Below are positions 1-12,400 of a stretch of DNA of 64,000 bases, piece after piece. The notes under the pieces are model-generated. The model made no database searches. It saw only the letters and a list, made by a program, of their open reading frames with translations, and was not told the origin of the DNA. The DNA is taken from contig NC_083655.1 in the NCBI RefSeq assembly GCF_963576545.1, positions 15,020,940 through 15,084,939 of the forward strand. The letters are read 5' to 3'. This DNA comes from Limanda limanda. Its lineage: Eukaryota > Chordata > Actinopteri > Pleuronectiformes > Pleuronectidae. Every line of letters starts with the position of its first letter. Within the stretch, counting starts at the first letter, position 1. Both the position numbers and the translations under genes were made by a program.

Positions 1-39
1 CGTTCAGACTGATTCATTCTCACACCTGTGAGCTAAATA

Positions 40-200
40 TGAAGCTGGAGCCAGGGGCAAGTTAGCTTAGCTTAGCAGAAAGACTGAAAACAGGGTATAT
101 CAGCTAGCTTGGCTCTGTCCCCTACTGCAGCAGCACCTCAGTGCTCACCAGTACACACAAACATTTCATTTATTTAAACCACATGTGCCAAGAATATGTA
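40..200 (+). repeat. GTTAGCTTAGCTTAGC fish repeat, copy 1
   Basis: GCCAGGGGCAAGTTAGCTTA, GCTTAGCAGAAAGACTGAAA and ACAGGG, then GCTAGCTTGGCTCTGTCC, fit the common teleost repeat with the phrase TTAGCATAAAGACTGG. A second copy lies at 59405. Confidence 0.6.
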
Positions 201-254
201 AATAAACAAACTGTGACAAACATTGACTGTCTAAAAATGGACGATACATCTCTA

Positions 255-655
255 CTCCCTCCAAAATCTCCCGGATAGAAACGTCGCCATTTTGCATATT
301 TGGAGCTAGAGTTTGGAATTGAGTGCCGGTAACTCGGTCCTGCCAATCACGAGTCAGGCTCAGCTGTCAATCATGATGTTTCCAACTGTTTTCATAGCAT
401 CAAATAACTAATCAAAATCAAACTTATATAGAGATAAATAATAAACCCTTGGGCAGACATCACTCTGATGATAACTGAAATGACAGAATTTCTTTAACTT
501 AACATGTTCTTTTTAATGTGGTGCATGTACCAATCACCAACATGGAGGAGGCAAGATTCATAAGCTATACTGCAGCCAGCCACTAGGTGACCATCGAGAC
601 GCTTTAGCTCTACTTTTGGGGAGAAGTTGTGTCATCCATCTTTATATAGAGTAAA
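255..655 (+). repeat. Dispersed fish repeat family A, copy 1
   Basis: Shares with 2930-3235 and 32250-32630, in the same orientation and order: TTGGAGCTAG, AGTCAGGCTCAGCTGTCAAT, ATAGCATCAAATAACTA, AACATGGAGGAGGCA, and CATCCATCTTTATATAGAG at the end. No open frame. The last motif recurs at many sites in fish genomes. Transposon class not determined. Confidence 0.7.
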
Positions 656-2205
656 AAATGTGACACCTGGAAAAACAAGGGATAATGTGTTAGCCAGTGA
701 GAAGTAGAGGTGCTGCCCCCTAGCTGCAGCTTCTGGATCAGGACATAGATGTGAGGGTTGAATCAGTTTGAACTCTCAAAATTCCAAATGATTCCTTTGA
801 TACAAACTGTGTAAAATACTAAATTTAGAACTTCCTAATACATACAGCAAACTTCAACAGGTTTACACTGTATCTATTACAATATAATATATTCATTGTT
901 AACTCTGCCGTGCATGCATCACACTGTAATTACACCTGGTGAACAGTTAATGCTGTTTGTGCAAACTTTTGTCTTCAAGCATTTTCATTTTTATTGTCTA
1001 CGGAGACAAAACTCATGAAACATCACCTCCAACACACGGTGTCCTCAGAGGACTCGTCTATCACACCTCGTATTCTAGTGTGAGCCCTCTGTGCTTTAAA
1101 CAAGTGAATTTAACACCACCTTATATTTAGAGTGTGCACATCTCATCTAACATTATGCAACTGAACATCATGGCACCTGACATTTAAACAGATACAATCC
1201 TCTGTAAAACCCCTTGTAGACACCACTTACAATTTCAACCCATCGTTTGCATGTAATCATTCTGTCCGTAACATGAGTAGACTTCAGTAATTCCCATTTT
1301 CTAATAAAGAAAACTCCATTTCACGAGACATAAATCTTCACTTTCCTCAAAGCCTGTGAGCTCCCCCCCCCAAAAAAACCCCAGCACTGACTTTCGACAA
1401 ACTGAACGTCAGGTGAAAATTGGTGTATATTTAGAGCTGGGACACCAAGGCCACTCTATTCCCGGCAGAGGCAAGCTGTCAAGCAAGCTGGAGGCAAACA
1501 AAGCAGCGGCGCACAAACTAATAACCAGCAGAGACAAATAAACAGTGATAAACACTGAGGCCACTTCTGCCCATTTTCAGCCCTTTATGGGAGTGGCAAA
1601 AAACAATGTGGTGAGCAATCTATGAACTCTATGGGACATAAATATCACAACAACAAATAGCTGGCCCCTCTCCTAATACCCCGGAATTGGATGCATGCTG
1701 TCTCCCAGGAGTAGCCAAATAGGGCTTTGATAGGAGGCTCGTTAAGAAACATTGACTCTGCGAATCCTATTTGTGCAACGTCTGGTTAGTTGCAGAAAAC
1801 AGGGTGCTGCTGTTTGGCTCAGTGAGTTCTCGCTTCAGGCCACAGCTCCCCATTTAACACGCACAACCAAAAACTTTGTCCACTTTTCCCCTCTTCCAGC
1901 TGACATATCAATTTCATCAGCAAGTCGGCCGCTGTGCAGAAAACGAAAGTAACGACTCAACAAATAAGCTTCTCTCTGTGGAAAATCTGATGAGGAAACT
2001 TGGGTCATAAAATGTCTCCTTCAAGATAACAAAGACGAAGAATCGAGTGTGTTAATTGAGGCTTTGATGTGGATCAGAAACTCCTTTAATTTGACATTGG
2101 CCTTTGCATTTTTCTTCGTTCAAAAATGTATCATATGCTTGATGTGTGCCACAGGCAATAGACTGAGGAACACAGAAGCTATGTTCAAGCTGGGATGGTT
2201 TGATC

Positions 2206-2389
2206 CAGTGGCGGTCCTAGGGTTTGTCTGAATCAGGGGCCATACAGGGGCCACCATTTACACAGAGGGGCCACTTCTATGCCATACATCCATGAGCAGT
2301 TCCTGATTCCGAAAGGTGCACATTTAACTCATTCTGTGTTTACTTTTAGCGTGGCTGACCACCGGCCCCTCCACTTGGATCTCCCGCTG
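2206..2389 (+). mobile_element. hAT-type MITE, internally deleted copy
   Basis: 184-bp copy starting CAGTGGCGGTCCTAGGG and ending GGATCTCCCGCTG. Flanks are GTTTGATC (2198-2205) and CTTTGATC (2390-2397), seven of eight identical, consistent with a hAT 8-bp target duplication. The interior has GGGGCCACCATTTACACAGA and GGTGCACATTTAACTCATTC, shared with the 5920 copy, but lacks about half the length. Confidence 0.75.
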
Positions 2390-2929
2390 CTTTGATCAGA
2401 GATACTGGATAATGTGAAGGGTTCTATTTCACCCCAGAATAAAGGTGATGTGCCACAATGAGACTCTGGCCTGCACTTGGTTTGGTTCCCACCATGCTCG
2501 GGATGACATTTAGAGGATAACCTCATCGGCTAACAATAGCAGTGAGGGATCGCTACCTTCAGCAGCATAGACAATCTCCTCAGGTTTGCATTTAGCCTCA
2601 ATTTTGAACTGGTTCACTGTGTTCCACAAAGTAAGATAAGCCCAAATACACAAAAAAAAATTTGTTTTTCCTCAAGAACTGGAAAACAGATTTAAAGGAA
2701 GGACTAATTTTCTTCTGACTCTCATCAACTTCCCGATGAGGTCGTTAGCTTGACGAGTAGTTCATTGACACCATATACTACATATAAAGAAGGACACCAA
2801 TGGACTTCCTCCCACTATGTGTGTGGGATAAATAAAAATGTATCTTATCTTATAAAAATGTATCTTATACTATCCAGTAATGAAGCCAAAATATTGATAG
2901 TAGCACTGCATTCTTATGCTAGTGGTACA

Positions 2930-3235
2930 ATTTGGAGCCAGTCGCAATTAAGAGAATTGGGTTGTGGAATTGAACATCATGCACTCAAACAATCCTGGAT
3001 TAGTCTCAGCTGTCAGTCATGGCATTTCACCTCCTTTTTTATAGCATCAAAAACTCATTTATACCAAACGTACTGTAAAAACAAGCACTTGAACAAATAG
3101 TGAAATAAGAACTACCTAAAATGACAGAAACCACTACATTTCCACTAACATGGAGGAGGTGGGTTTTATGACCTGTACTGCAGCCAACCACCAAAGGGCG
3201 ATTGAGATGCCTTGGCGTCACTTTCGAGAAACTGT
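2930..3235 (+). repeat. Dispersed fish repeat family A, copy 2
   Basis: Contains TTTGGAGCCAG, AGTCTCAGCTGTCAGTCATG, TATAGCATCAAAAACTCA, AACTACCTAAAATGACAGAAA, AACATGGAGGAGGTGGG and ACTGCAGCCAACCACCA, matching the other two copies in order. Confidence 0.7.
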
Positions 3236-5919
3236 AATTTCCTTCTTTAGATGCAGTCTAGGGTTTACACAGAGATACTGAGAGAGGCTTTTTCATTTGA
3301 AGCTGAGCCATCTGCATGATGCTCAACACAGCCAGACTCTAAAAAGGGTTTCAGGTAACAGCATACCCCTGCAGCGCTCTGTCGGCTGCTGAAACTGACA
3401 TATTGATTATTTCAAAATGAGCACCGCAAACAAGATGCGTCAGAGACGTCACCTCAGTAAGATTAAGGATGCTGTGGCACTTTGCAGGGATAAGTGCAAC
3501 CCCGTGCATCGTGGGGATTGATCTGCTCCTCCTGCTGTTTGATTGGCTCTAGCTCTTTTTGAGGAGTGGGGACCATTGCTGTTAAAAGCCTGAACAGTCA
3601 GTTGGACTAAGAATAATTATCATGAGGGCTCTGCACCTTCATCTCACATAAACAATCTCTCCACATGTAAACAGAGCCCACACAAATCACAAGATTTGTC
3701 GCGTTTGCTTTTGATATGAGGGATAATATTTAGAGAACGAGACTGATGGACTAGGTCCCTGTCTGGGATGTGATGTGTTTGACAAGAGATCTGAGTTTTA
3801 ATGCATCCTTCACTCTGCATGCAGAGAAGAGTCTTGACCATGCGTTTGAGCACCACAGCAGAAAGGGAAGGTCATATTCAAAAAAATTCTTCAGCCGTGG
3901 AACAACTCAGCCGAAGAATCTTCTTGGGAAACATTGTCTTTTAAACTTTAAAGGTGTCGAAAGCAAACTTCGGATCCACTTGCAGCTTATTTTTTTTAAT
4001 TCTTGAGGAAAGCTGACTTTTAAAAGCAAAAACGACATTTTAAGAAATCCATGTTACAGATGAACATTCTCGTCTCTCCACTGCAGCCTCAGTAGAGTTT
4101 TTAAAACCCAATGCAGCAGCTCCAAAACTCCCCACTGTTCCCCGGCTGTTTCCTGCTTTCTCGTCACATATACAGCACAGAGTGTCCTTGTGTTGCTGCA
4201 AGGTGTTCTGGGAAATTTTGTCCAACACTTTAACTGGAAAAAAGTAGATTAAGGAAGGAGTGAGTTCACCAAGAGAGTAAATGAGATCTTCAGTTTAAGA
4301 TGGGACATTCCAGGAGTTGCAGTTTTACTGAAATCTACACTCACCACTTGAAAATGCCTCAACTCTGCTATGAATACTCCCGGCGTCCCAGCTCCTCCAG
4401 AGTTTGAGAGACGCTCAAATGGACATTGGGTCTTTTCGGTATTAATGTAGCTTTCTCTGATTCGTCAGGTTTATATCACATGAGCCCCTTTGTGGGAGAA
4501 ACTGGCATTAGCCTCAGCTACCAGTGTAGAAGACAAAATTATCAATTACAGTTGGTGGTGATTCTGTTGTATTTGTTAACAGCTGTTGCGGAGTAGAATT
4601 CTGAGTTTTACAGTCTATTATTATCTATCTATCTATTATTCAAGCAATGCCCAGTATGTGGGTGGTTATGTGATATGGGTTAGTATAGACAGGGATTAAA
4701 ACGTATTCCGAGCCCCTATAGAATATCAAGCCCAAACTTTTGTGTGGACAGATTGTTCCAAATAGAACATCCAGGATGTTCTTCCATCTGTTGACTCAGC
4801 TCTGAATGAAAACACATATTTTTCCTCCATTTGTTACTAATCTTTTAATTACAGCTGTTACCCGGGTCGTCGTCTCAGTGTTTTACGTGCTAATTCCTCG
4901 CGGTTTGCATGTACCCTTCATTCATGATAAGGTGACGTGAGCTATGTCTTCACACCCGCCGAAGCACATGCTGACTGTGTCTTCACACCACAAGCGGCTG
5001 CATATATTTGTGCATTTTAATAAACACCCATCTCTGTCAGGCGCCATGAAAATAAACAGATTATTCACTTTGTGCTGAATTTACATCATAATGCGGAGCT
5101 GCTTTCAGATAATTTAAAAAAACAAGCAGGTTTTAAATGGTTGATGATGTTATATTTCATCAAGCCGATGAATTCTAGACATTCCTACTAATGCTGTAAT
5201 TTAGTCTTTGATGAAGCTGTGGTGTCTGTCGCTATTAGATGAGAGAAGTCGTGTTCTTTTCTGAGTACGATGGAAAACCACAGCATAGCAGCAGCTTCTT
5301 AATTTTCCAAATTAGATTAATGAATTGATCAATATCCTATAAGCAATATTCAATTCTATATAAACAACTGCCTGATTGAAGCAGCTTTACGCCAGTTGGT
5401 TTAGTAACTTCACATTACTCTTCACTTCTCTTTCACTAAGAGCTAATTCATTTAAGTTTAGTGCAAATTTCTACCACATAGAAATCCTCAATCAAAATTA
5501 TGGTAAATCTTAAGATTTTCAATAATCACACAATAAACAGCTGCAGATTTGGATCACTGTAAATTAAAAGAAAAGACCGTCTATGGCCAAGTAGTTCCTC
5601 TTTTTTTCATTTTTCAGGCTTAGCTTAGAAATAAAACTTGATATGAATCCCACAGCCTTATGCCACGTTACAGGATTGTATTCAGGACGCCTTTGTTCGC
5701 CAGGACAGAGATTAATGTTGAGCTACAGGAGGCAGGCACAAAGGTGTCACCACCTTGTGGAGAAGCTCTGTAGATCTCAATTAACCTAATCATGGTCGGT
5801 CAATTAGCAACAATTAGCAGCTTGTCTTGCATTCATTTCTGCTAGCATTTTGATCCAGCACAAGACAAGTGAGAGCAGTGCAAAGAGGTTGAGCAATTTA
5901 TATAACTAAACTGCTCGTG

Positions 5920-6283
5920 CAATGGTGGAGGATCAAGTATTTTTCTCAATCAGGCGCCATGAAGGGGCCACATTTTACACAAAGGTCCAACATATAGTTA
6001 GATAATGTTAAGGTGCACATGTAGGTCATTCCTTGTTTACTGTTAGCTCTTTAGCTTTGTAGAAACCCACACGTCATTCAACATATTAAGAAAATTGTTC
6101 CTTGTTAAAGCACATTGTCTTCTTCAAAAAAGCTAAAAAAATAAAAAGCCCTAACCAATTGTCATATGTATTGTTAGCATGTTAGTGAGTGATTTGTTAT
6201 TTTAAAATAAAAAGATTAATGACAGGAAAGAGGGACTTTAGGGAGCATTCAGATTTCAGCTGCACCCCTGGATCCGCCCCCTG
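5920..6283 (+). mobile_element. hAT-type MITE, second copy
   Basis: 364-bp copy of the same family. The left end CAATGGTGGAGGATCAAG and right end CCCCTGGATCCGCCCCCTG are imperfect inverted repeats. The interior shares GGGGCCAC...TTTACACAAAGG and GGTGCACATGTAGGTCATTC...TTACTGTTAGC with the copies at 2206 and, in reverse, 62027. The flanking eight bases no longer match, so the insertion is old or its ends are slightly misplaced. Confidence 0.7.
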
Positions 6284-7045
6284 CCATTAAGAATAACCTT
6301 ATATAATATAATAATAAAGTGTCTGTGACGCTGGTTTCACGTCTTCAAAGTTCAAGGGGTTCTTTCTCAAACTTGTCAGAGAGGAAGTAATCACCTCGTC
6401 GTGAGGCGTGCACTTTATTTCCTGTAGGTTTTGTCATTGAGGTTTGAAGCAAAATGACAAATTGGTGACATTTGAAGAAAGCAACAAAAAAAAAAAACTA
6501 AACCAGACATTGCATGCAGTGCACAATGACCAGGGGGAAATAAAGGAAGGTAGACTAATAAATGGAGTGAAACTCAAAATGACCTGCATTCCCCTTCAAA
6601 CAAATGTTGGTGTTGGATGACATTGCCGTGCTGTGGAGTACAGCGAGCGGGTGATGGCTCCTCAAACAGATCACACGCAGCGTGTCCAGCGGTCAATATT
6701 GACTCAGCTGTTGTGTTGCTGATGTGCGACATGGCTGAATAACTGAGCAGCATGCACGTCCCGCCAGGCCGTTGTTTTTCTCCTTTTGCTCTCGGTATTG
6801 ATGATAAAGCGGGGGTTCAGTTAGTGAATCCAATGGCTGAGTGTATTGGGTTAGTTCATGTTGTGGGTCTGTATTTGTAAAGGCAGTCCTGCGCATGTGC
6901 AGCACACACACGTCCAGGTGAAGCTCGGGAGCCACACAGAGAGATAAAAGATGAGAGGGAGAGCAGAGAGAGACAGAGCTGAGGGGAGGGGGAGAACAGG
7001 CGGGAGCTGCGTGGGGAGGTTGTTTTGTTTTGCGGGTCTACTTAC

Positions 7046-7180
7046 ATTTGCAGCCATCGTCCCACAAATAGCCGGGTAGGCACTCCTGACACTTGGGCCC
7101 TGTAGTGCCCTCCTTACATATACAAAATCCTGTGCCATTACAGCGATCACTGACTGAGCCAAATGGATTACAATTACACT
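7046..7180 (-). CDS. ntng1: Netrin-G1 exon: laminin-EGF module LE3
   Basis: 135-nt exon: AG completing a glutamate codon, 44 codons from [13 protein letters not shown] to DDGCK, and a final T. It has the full set of eight laminin-EGF cysteines (CNC, DRC, GFC, CIC, PKC, QEC, DGC). NGT in DRCNGTGF is a possible N-glycosylation site. The acceptor is ttttccag and the donor gtaagt. Length is a multiple of three and both junctions are phase 1, so it is a second skippable cassette. The next exon, for the EGF-like module and GPI signal, was not found in 1-7045 on the minus strand, so the following intron is longer than 7 kb. Confidence 0.97.
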
Positions 7181-9326
7181 CTGGAAAAACAAGACACACA
7201 CATACACACAGGCTGGATACAGGGCGGTGCTTTTGACTTTCCTCCACACAGTGTGGACCGCAGTCCTCAAGCTCGACTAGAAACTTTAAACTGGTAAAAA
7301 AGTGTGAATAGATTTTTACAAATGCTACCATTTCAACCTTAATGGAGACAGAATGAGACAAGAATGAAGTGGATTCTAGATGCATGAACACATTGTTATC
7401 ATTTCAGTCTGTACAGAATTTATATTACTCTTACGTAGATATAAATACATCGTGCAATGAGCATATATGCCAAGCGTTTATCAGTAGCTTTGAATTATGG
7501 TGGATATAATGAGCTACATGCGTTTCCTGAAATCTGATTCATTCACACAGACAGAGAGAGGAAGATGGAAAGAGGAGAGGGAATGTGATGAGCTGGTGTC
7601 AGATCAATGGTGGCAAATGACACAGAGACAAGGGTGAAGGATTTGTGGGAATGAGAATGCGGAACATTGAAATGGGCATTGTTGTTATCCATCTTACTTC
7701 CCGTCTACAAATTTGAAATAACCTTCTAATGCCTCTTTAGCATTAATCGTTCCTCCCTGTGATTAGTTTGGATCTCCTTTAAAACAAGCTATTGAGTCTC
7801 TAGTTACCTACACTCCGCTGACCTTCCAGCTTCCCACTGCGACTGAAGCACTCTGCAGTCAAGTGACACCTATTTTGACAGCCCCTGACCATCACATCAC
7901 ACCTTCCGCGGCAGCACTGGCTGCACGTGGCTGCGCCCCAGTGGCATCCAGGGGTCAGGGCGAGAGGAGAGAGGCGGCGGTGGGTGACAAACGGAGGGGG
8001 GGTAGGGGGGGCTGGGGGTGTGGGTCACTGACAGAGAGGCAGGGTGACGGCGAGTTTGGCACGAGGTAACGCCTCGGTGACTTCCAACGCCTTCCGACGG
8101 GTTTCAGCTGCTACTCCCGAGGCCACTTCATGTATATGACATGTGCACTTGTGTGGCACCTCGGAGGACTGTGGCGGTGTGACTTCGCCCTCGACATTTC
8201 TCTCAGAACTCTTGTCGCCTGTCAGACCACCCCCTCCCCCTCCTCCACCTCCACCACCCCCCCAAGGACTCACATATGCACATGGCAGTGAGCGCTCCGA
8301 GCTCGAGCTCCACATGCCAGCTGAAGAATCCAACGGAGAACCAAACTACTGCCTCAGGAGCTATGTGGGAATGCAATTTTTTGTACCCACATAAGAAAAA
8401 CAGAATGAATGCCTGCATAAAGGTCATGGAAATAATAACGGAAACACCTGATGAAAATGGCCTTACATTTTTTGACTCCTTGCATTGATTTTACCGATAA
8501 CGGATTAGTTATCTGTCATCGTATATATGTCTGTTTTTACAGATGCTGAAAGGTAAATTTGAATGATTATCTTAATCGTATATCTGATTTTTTTTTTGCT
8601 CACAAATGATGCAGATACTTAAGGGATGACATTTCTGAGAGATATAAGTATAAAGATAAGAAGACAAATGAAACAGCAGGTTTCTGTTTGAGACACTTTT
8701 CAGTTGTGGTACGAAAACAAAAGAGATGGAATCTGTTAAATAGTTAGTTTCAGTAAAAGTGACTGTTTCCCCCAGGTTCCACTCTTTATGCTATTATTTT
8801 CCATAGTTTATGTGTTTTCATTAGTCTGTGCACATACTTTATTATTCTATCTGCTAATCAGAATCATTCTGGCTTTAAATCAATGCTCGTCTTATTGTAT
8901 TAGATCCTTGCTAGAAGCTAGAAACCAACTGCAGAGTACAGTAAGTACAAGCTACCTTCAATATACTGTATCAAGCCCGATTTCATTCTGCAGATAATTA
9001 TATTCATACCTGGAAGAAAGACTGACAACCAGTTTCAAGTTCCTGTGTGTCTGACTAAAGCAGAGAGACTAGAGTCCTCCATCAAACACTCATTCTGACA
9101 GGGAGGTTAATGGGTGACACCGTCGAGCTGAAGAGGCAGAAGAGGACGATGTGGAGACCACTGAAAGACATGGAGGTGGGGGGAGGGGGGCGCACAGGTG
9201 ATGGAGCGGTGGGGGATGAGATGCAACACTTTCTCTGGTGACAAATCATAGACGGGAGGTGAGGTGGCGAAAGTGTTCATGTGAAAGCAGGGTGGCGGTG
9301 ACAGGGGCCCGAGTGGGGGAACTGAC
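7181..9326 (-). other. ntng1 intron between LE3 and LE2
   Basis: 2146-bp intron, the shortest in the window. It includes a GC-rich patch (7900-8270) ending in a C-rich CCT/CCA tract at about 8227-8265, then AT-rich sequence. I see no mobile element in it. Open frames across the C-rich tract are low-complexity artefacts. Confidence 0.85.
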
Positions 9327-9494
9327 CTATGCACACATTTTCAGCGTCCAGTTCTGCCGAGGCATTGCGGTAGTAGCCCAGCTTGCATAGCTGGCAGTGC
9401 TGGCCCCTAGTGTTGTGCTTACAGCTCACGCAAATGACCGTGTTTAGCAGCTCGATGTAGCTGCACCGGTTGGAGTGGCCGAAGCATTCGCAGT
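9327..9494 (-). CDS. ntng1: Netrin-G1 exon: laminin-EGF module LE2
   Basis: 168-nt exon: AC completing an asparagine codon, 55 codons from [10 protein letters not shown] to AENVCI, and a final G. All eight laminin-EGF cysteines are present, and the block SNRCSY...[17 protein letters not shown] is almost the netrin-G signature. NAS in YRNASAEL is a possible N-glycosylation site. The acceptor is tttgcaag and the donor gtcagt, slightly weaker than the other donors here. The length divides by three and both junctions are phase 1, so the exon can be skipped without a frameshift. In mammals this is a known cassette exon of NTNG1. An 11-base C run lies about 27-37 bases upstream of the acceptor on the transcribed strand. 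Confidence 0.97.
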
Positions 9495-12400
9495 CTTGCA
9501 AAGAGAGAGGGAGGTGTGAAGGGGGGGGGGGTGGAGGGGGAGAACAGAGACAGAGAGACGCGGTTGGGAGTGTAGAAAACTGCTGCTGTTGTTGCCGGGG
9601 AGTGCTACGGCGGTTAGGGTTAGCAGGAACTTGAGCGAGGCGCGATGGCATGCAAAGGGTTTAAAATGGAGGCTGCGTCGTGAGGGGAGGAGATGTCGGG
9701 TACGGGATGAGAGAGGGAGAGGGCAGTTCATGTTTAATCCGGCGTGGACACAGCCGGAGTTTGGAGAAGGCATCACACAAAGAAGCAGAGCGTTAGTAGG
9801 ACTAACGGGTCACATCACTTCAAACACAACCACAACACGAGGCGAGGGAGACTCCGGGAGATGATGGCACAGAGACACGGTCACATCGGGAGCACCACAC
9901 AGCGCAGGGCGGGTCAAACCAGGAATGAAATGGATCTTTCAGCTCAGGGAATATAGGCTGTGGGAAAACCCCCGTTTTTTGTATCTGTGTTACTGAGCTG
10001 ATCATCTAGTTTGAGGAGATGGGAGAGGATGAGATGAGACTTTTGAATCCTGATTCATGTAACGAACCCGTGGAATGAAATGCCTGATAAGTTTCAAGTC
10101 CAAGAAACCCCTTAACTTGTCAAACAGAAGCGTTTATAGTTGTTGGTTTTAAAGGCTCGTCGCAACTTCTGGGGGACAGCGGTCAGTGAGGCAAGTGAGC
10201 GTGTGCTGAGTTGCAGTCGGGAGAGTGTGTCATTGCCCGCTATGCAGTGTTATGTCGCGCTAAATTAGAAATATGGAGTTGTAGCTGGACTGCAAAAACC
10301 TCATGCTGCACTCCATGATAGTCACTGACAGGCCTGCCCTAAGGGATGCAGGATGGGAGGGGGCGGCCCCGGCTCCGCTCTCTTCAAGTGAGGATCAGTC
10401 TGCCACGCTGAGTGACCACTGACATCATGTGTCACGGCGCAGACAGATGTGACCCTTAAGCCTCGCTGGCAGCCCCTCGGACACAAAGCCCACTCACGGA
10501 TCCAGAATAGATGGGGCTTTGGTCCAAGGGATTGTGGTTATTAAGGATCTGTATTGAGGTCAGGTCTGGCCACTAACAGTCCGACAAAGGCTCGGAAATG
10601 AAGGAGCAGCACGTCTAGTCCACTCTACCTTTTCACCTGAAGCAGAGAGTCCTTCCCGGCTGTAAGCTATCTGCATTAGATACCTCAGTCTCACAAGACA
10701 AATAATCTCTCCTTTCCCGAAATAGGCTAAGGTCATAAATCATTCACGCAAGGGGGAATAAAAAAAGGCTCGAGTCTTAGAATCACATTCCCCAAAAATA
10801 GTTGTGGGCTCAAACACCCACTTCATTTGCCTTGAGAAAGATATGATTCCAGGGGACTTTTATAGTGTTTAGAGACGATTCCATAGACGGATGGATCCTC
10901 TGCGTGCCCTCGACAGAGAGAAGCATCAGTCCGGCACTGAGATGAGGATATACGGATGCAGAGTGCTCTTGCATTGGGTTGGGGCTGCAGGGGGTTAGGG
11001 GGCTTACAGTTCAACAGAAACATCAGTTCACACAGTGAGAAGGCTTGGGGATCATCTTTGGGGGGTGGGGTTGGGGTTTGGGGGTTGAGGGGGGGCAATG
11101 TGTTCAATGAATTCCAGGGCTCCTACCTCGCTTGCTGTTTGCAACGTGGACAGAAGGGGCAGTGGACAATGCAACTTGTGGAGCTACTAGACAAATTAAA
11201 GAAGAAACAAACAACAAAACAAAAAAAAACATGATATTGCAAAATTCAACACAAAACATGTGATGTCAGAGAATTAAGAATAGTGAGCATCGTGTTTGAT
11301 AATAAATGTAACTGTAAAAAAATTCAAAGAAAAAAAAAAAAAGAAAGAAACATACGCAATAATGATGAATGATGGCATTGGGAAATAAAGAGTGACGTTG
11401 CCAAGTGAAGTTGGCTGCGCGGAGCAGCATCTGCTGCAAATGCCTCAGATGACGAACAACTCAAATATTTTGGTTCCTCTTTAGCGCTTCATTTCATTTA
11501 CAAGTGCTTTGTATAATTTAAACGCCTCTGTGTGCTTCCCCAGACACAAACTGTCCCCTGACAAGCTACTCTCCACCTTGGGGGAGGCCGGCCAAGAATT
11601 TTCACCCTATAAATTTGTGCAGAGGAGCGTGGGTAAGGAAGCTGGCTCACAGTGAACACATCTATCCCTCCATTCCTTTCCAGACATGTAACAAACAGTG
11701 GGAAAAAAGAAAATAACAGGCTTAGCCTTTGCCATTGTGCCGGGTGACATAAGCTCCTGATACATTCACCAAGTGCGCTTGGCTGCGGCCATGGGAACAC
11801 AGAGTGGTTGTGCGCTAGTTGTTTGCGATGTGGCTGCACATCACATCCGCAAGATGTAAGAAGCTAACCTGACATCACTCTGCATAAAACCAATGTGAAA
11901 CGTCTCCTGATGCGCTCAGACAGGTGTTGAATGTCTCATCACCTAATTCAAATCAAGTGCGTATGCCTGAATGTACAGAAGATAACGCACGCCATTACAG
12001 GAAGTGACAACGTGAGTACACCCGTTAATACACAAGTATCCACTCAAGGAGCCCAAATAATTCTTTATCACGAGCCAGACAGGACAATGCTACAGCCTAG
12101 ATCAGAAAGGGGGGAGTTGCTACCCACAAATACTCTTTACCACCAGTTATTTCCTTTCTTTCTACATGAACACAATCTGTGGAAAAACATAATTGTTGCA
12201 CAATCTTTGATGCCTACCTTCTTTTCGGTTAGCGACACCTAGGGAGGACACATTCGGCCGAACTGCGTGCAATTGAGAGAAACCAGGAGTTATTCATGTG
12301 TGTGATGCACTTTACCTGCAGCTCTATAGGGGGGTGGGGTGGGGGTGGGGGGGGACTACGTGGTAGTGGACACACACAACTGGAGACATGGACATGTCCA

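Larger units (their letters stand above)
1..7045 (-). other. ntng1 intron after LE3 (partial)
   Basis: No exon could be recognised here; I looked on the minus strand for a cysteine-rich EGF module resembling CQNGGTC and found none. The stretch holds fish repeats: the gttagcttagc element (about 40-200), two copies of dispersed family A (about 255-655 and 2930-3235), and two hAT-type MITE copies (2206-2389 and 5920-6283). Short TATC repeats occur near 4618-4640. Sequence from 3240-5900 is AT-rich and nondescript, and 6600-7045 is a moderately G-rich flank of LE3. Confidence 0.8.

Noticed and set aside
1..7045. Search for the terminal EGF/GPI exon of ntng1
   Set aside because: No cysteine-rich EGF-like frame with a suitable acceptor was found; the exon must lie beyond the window.
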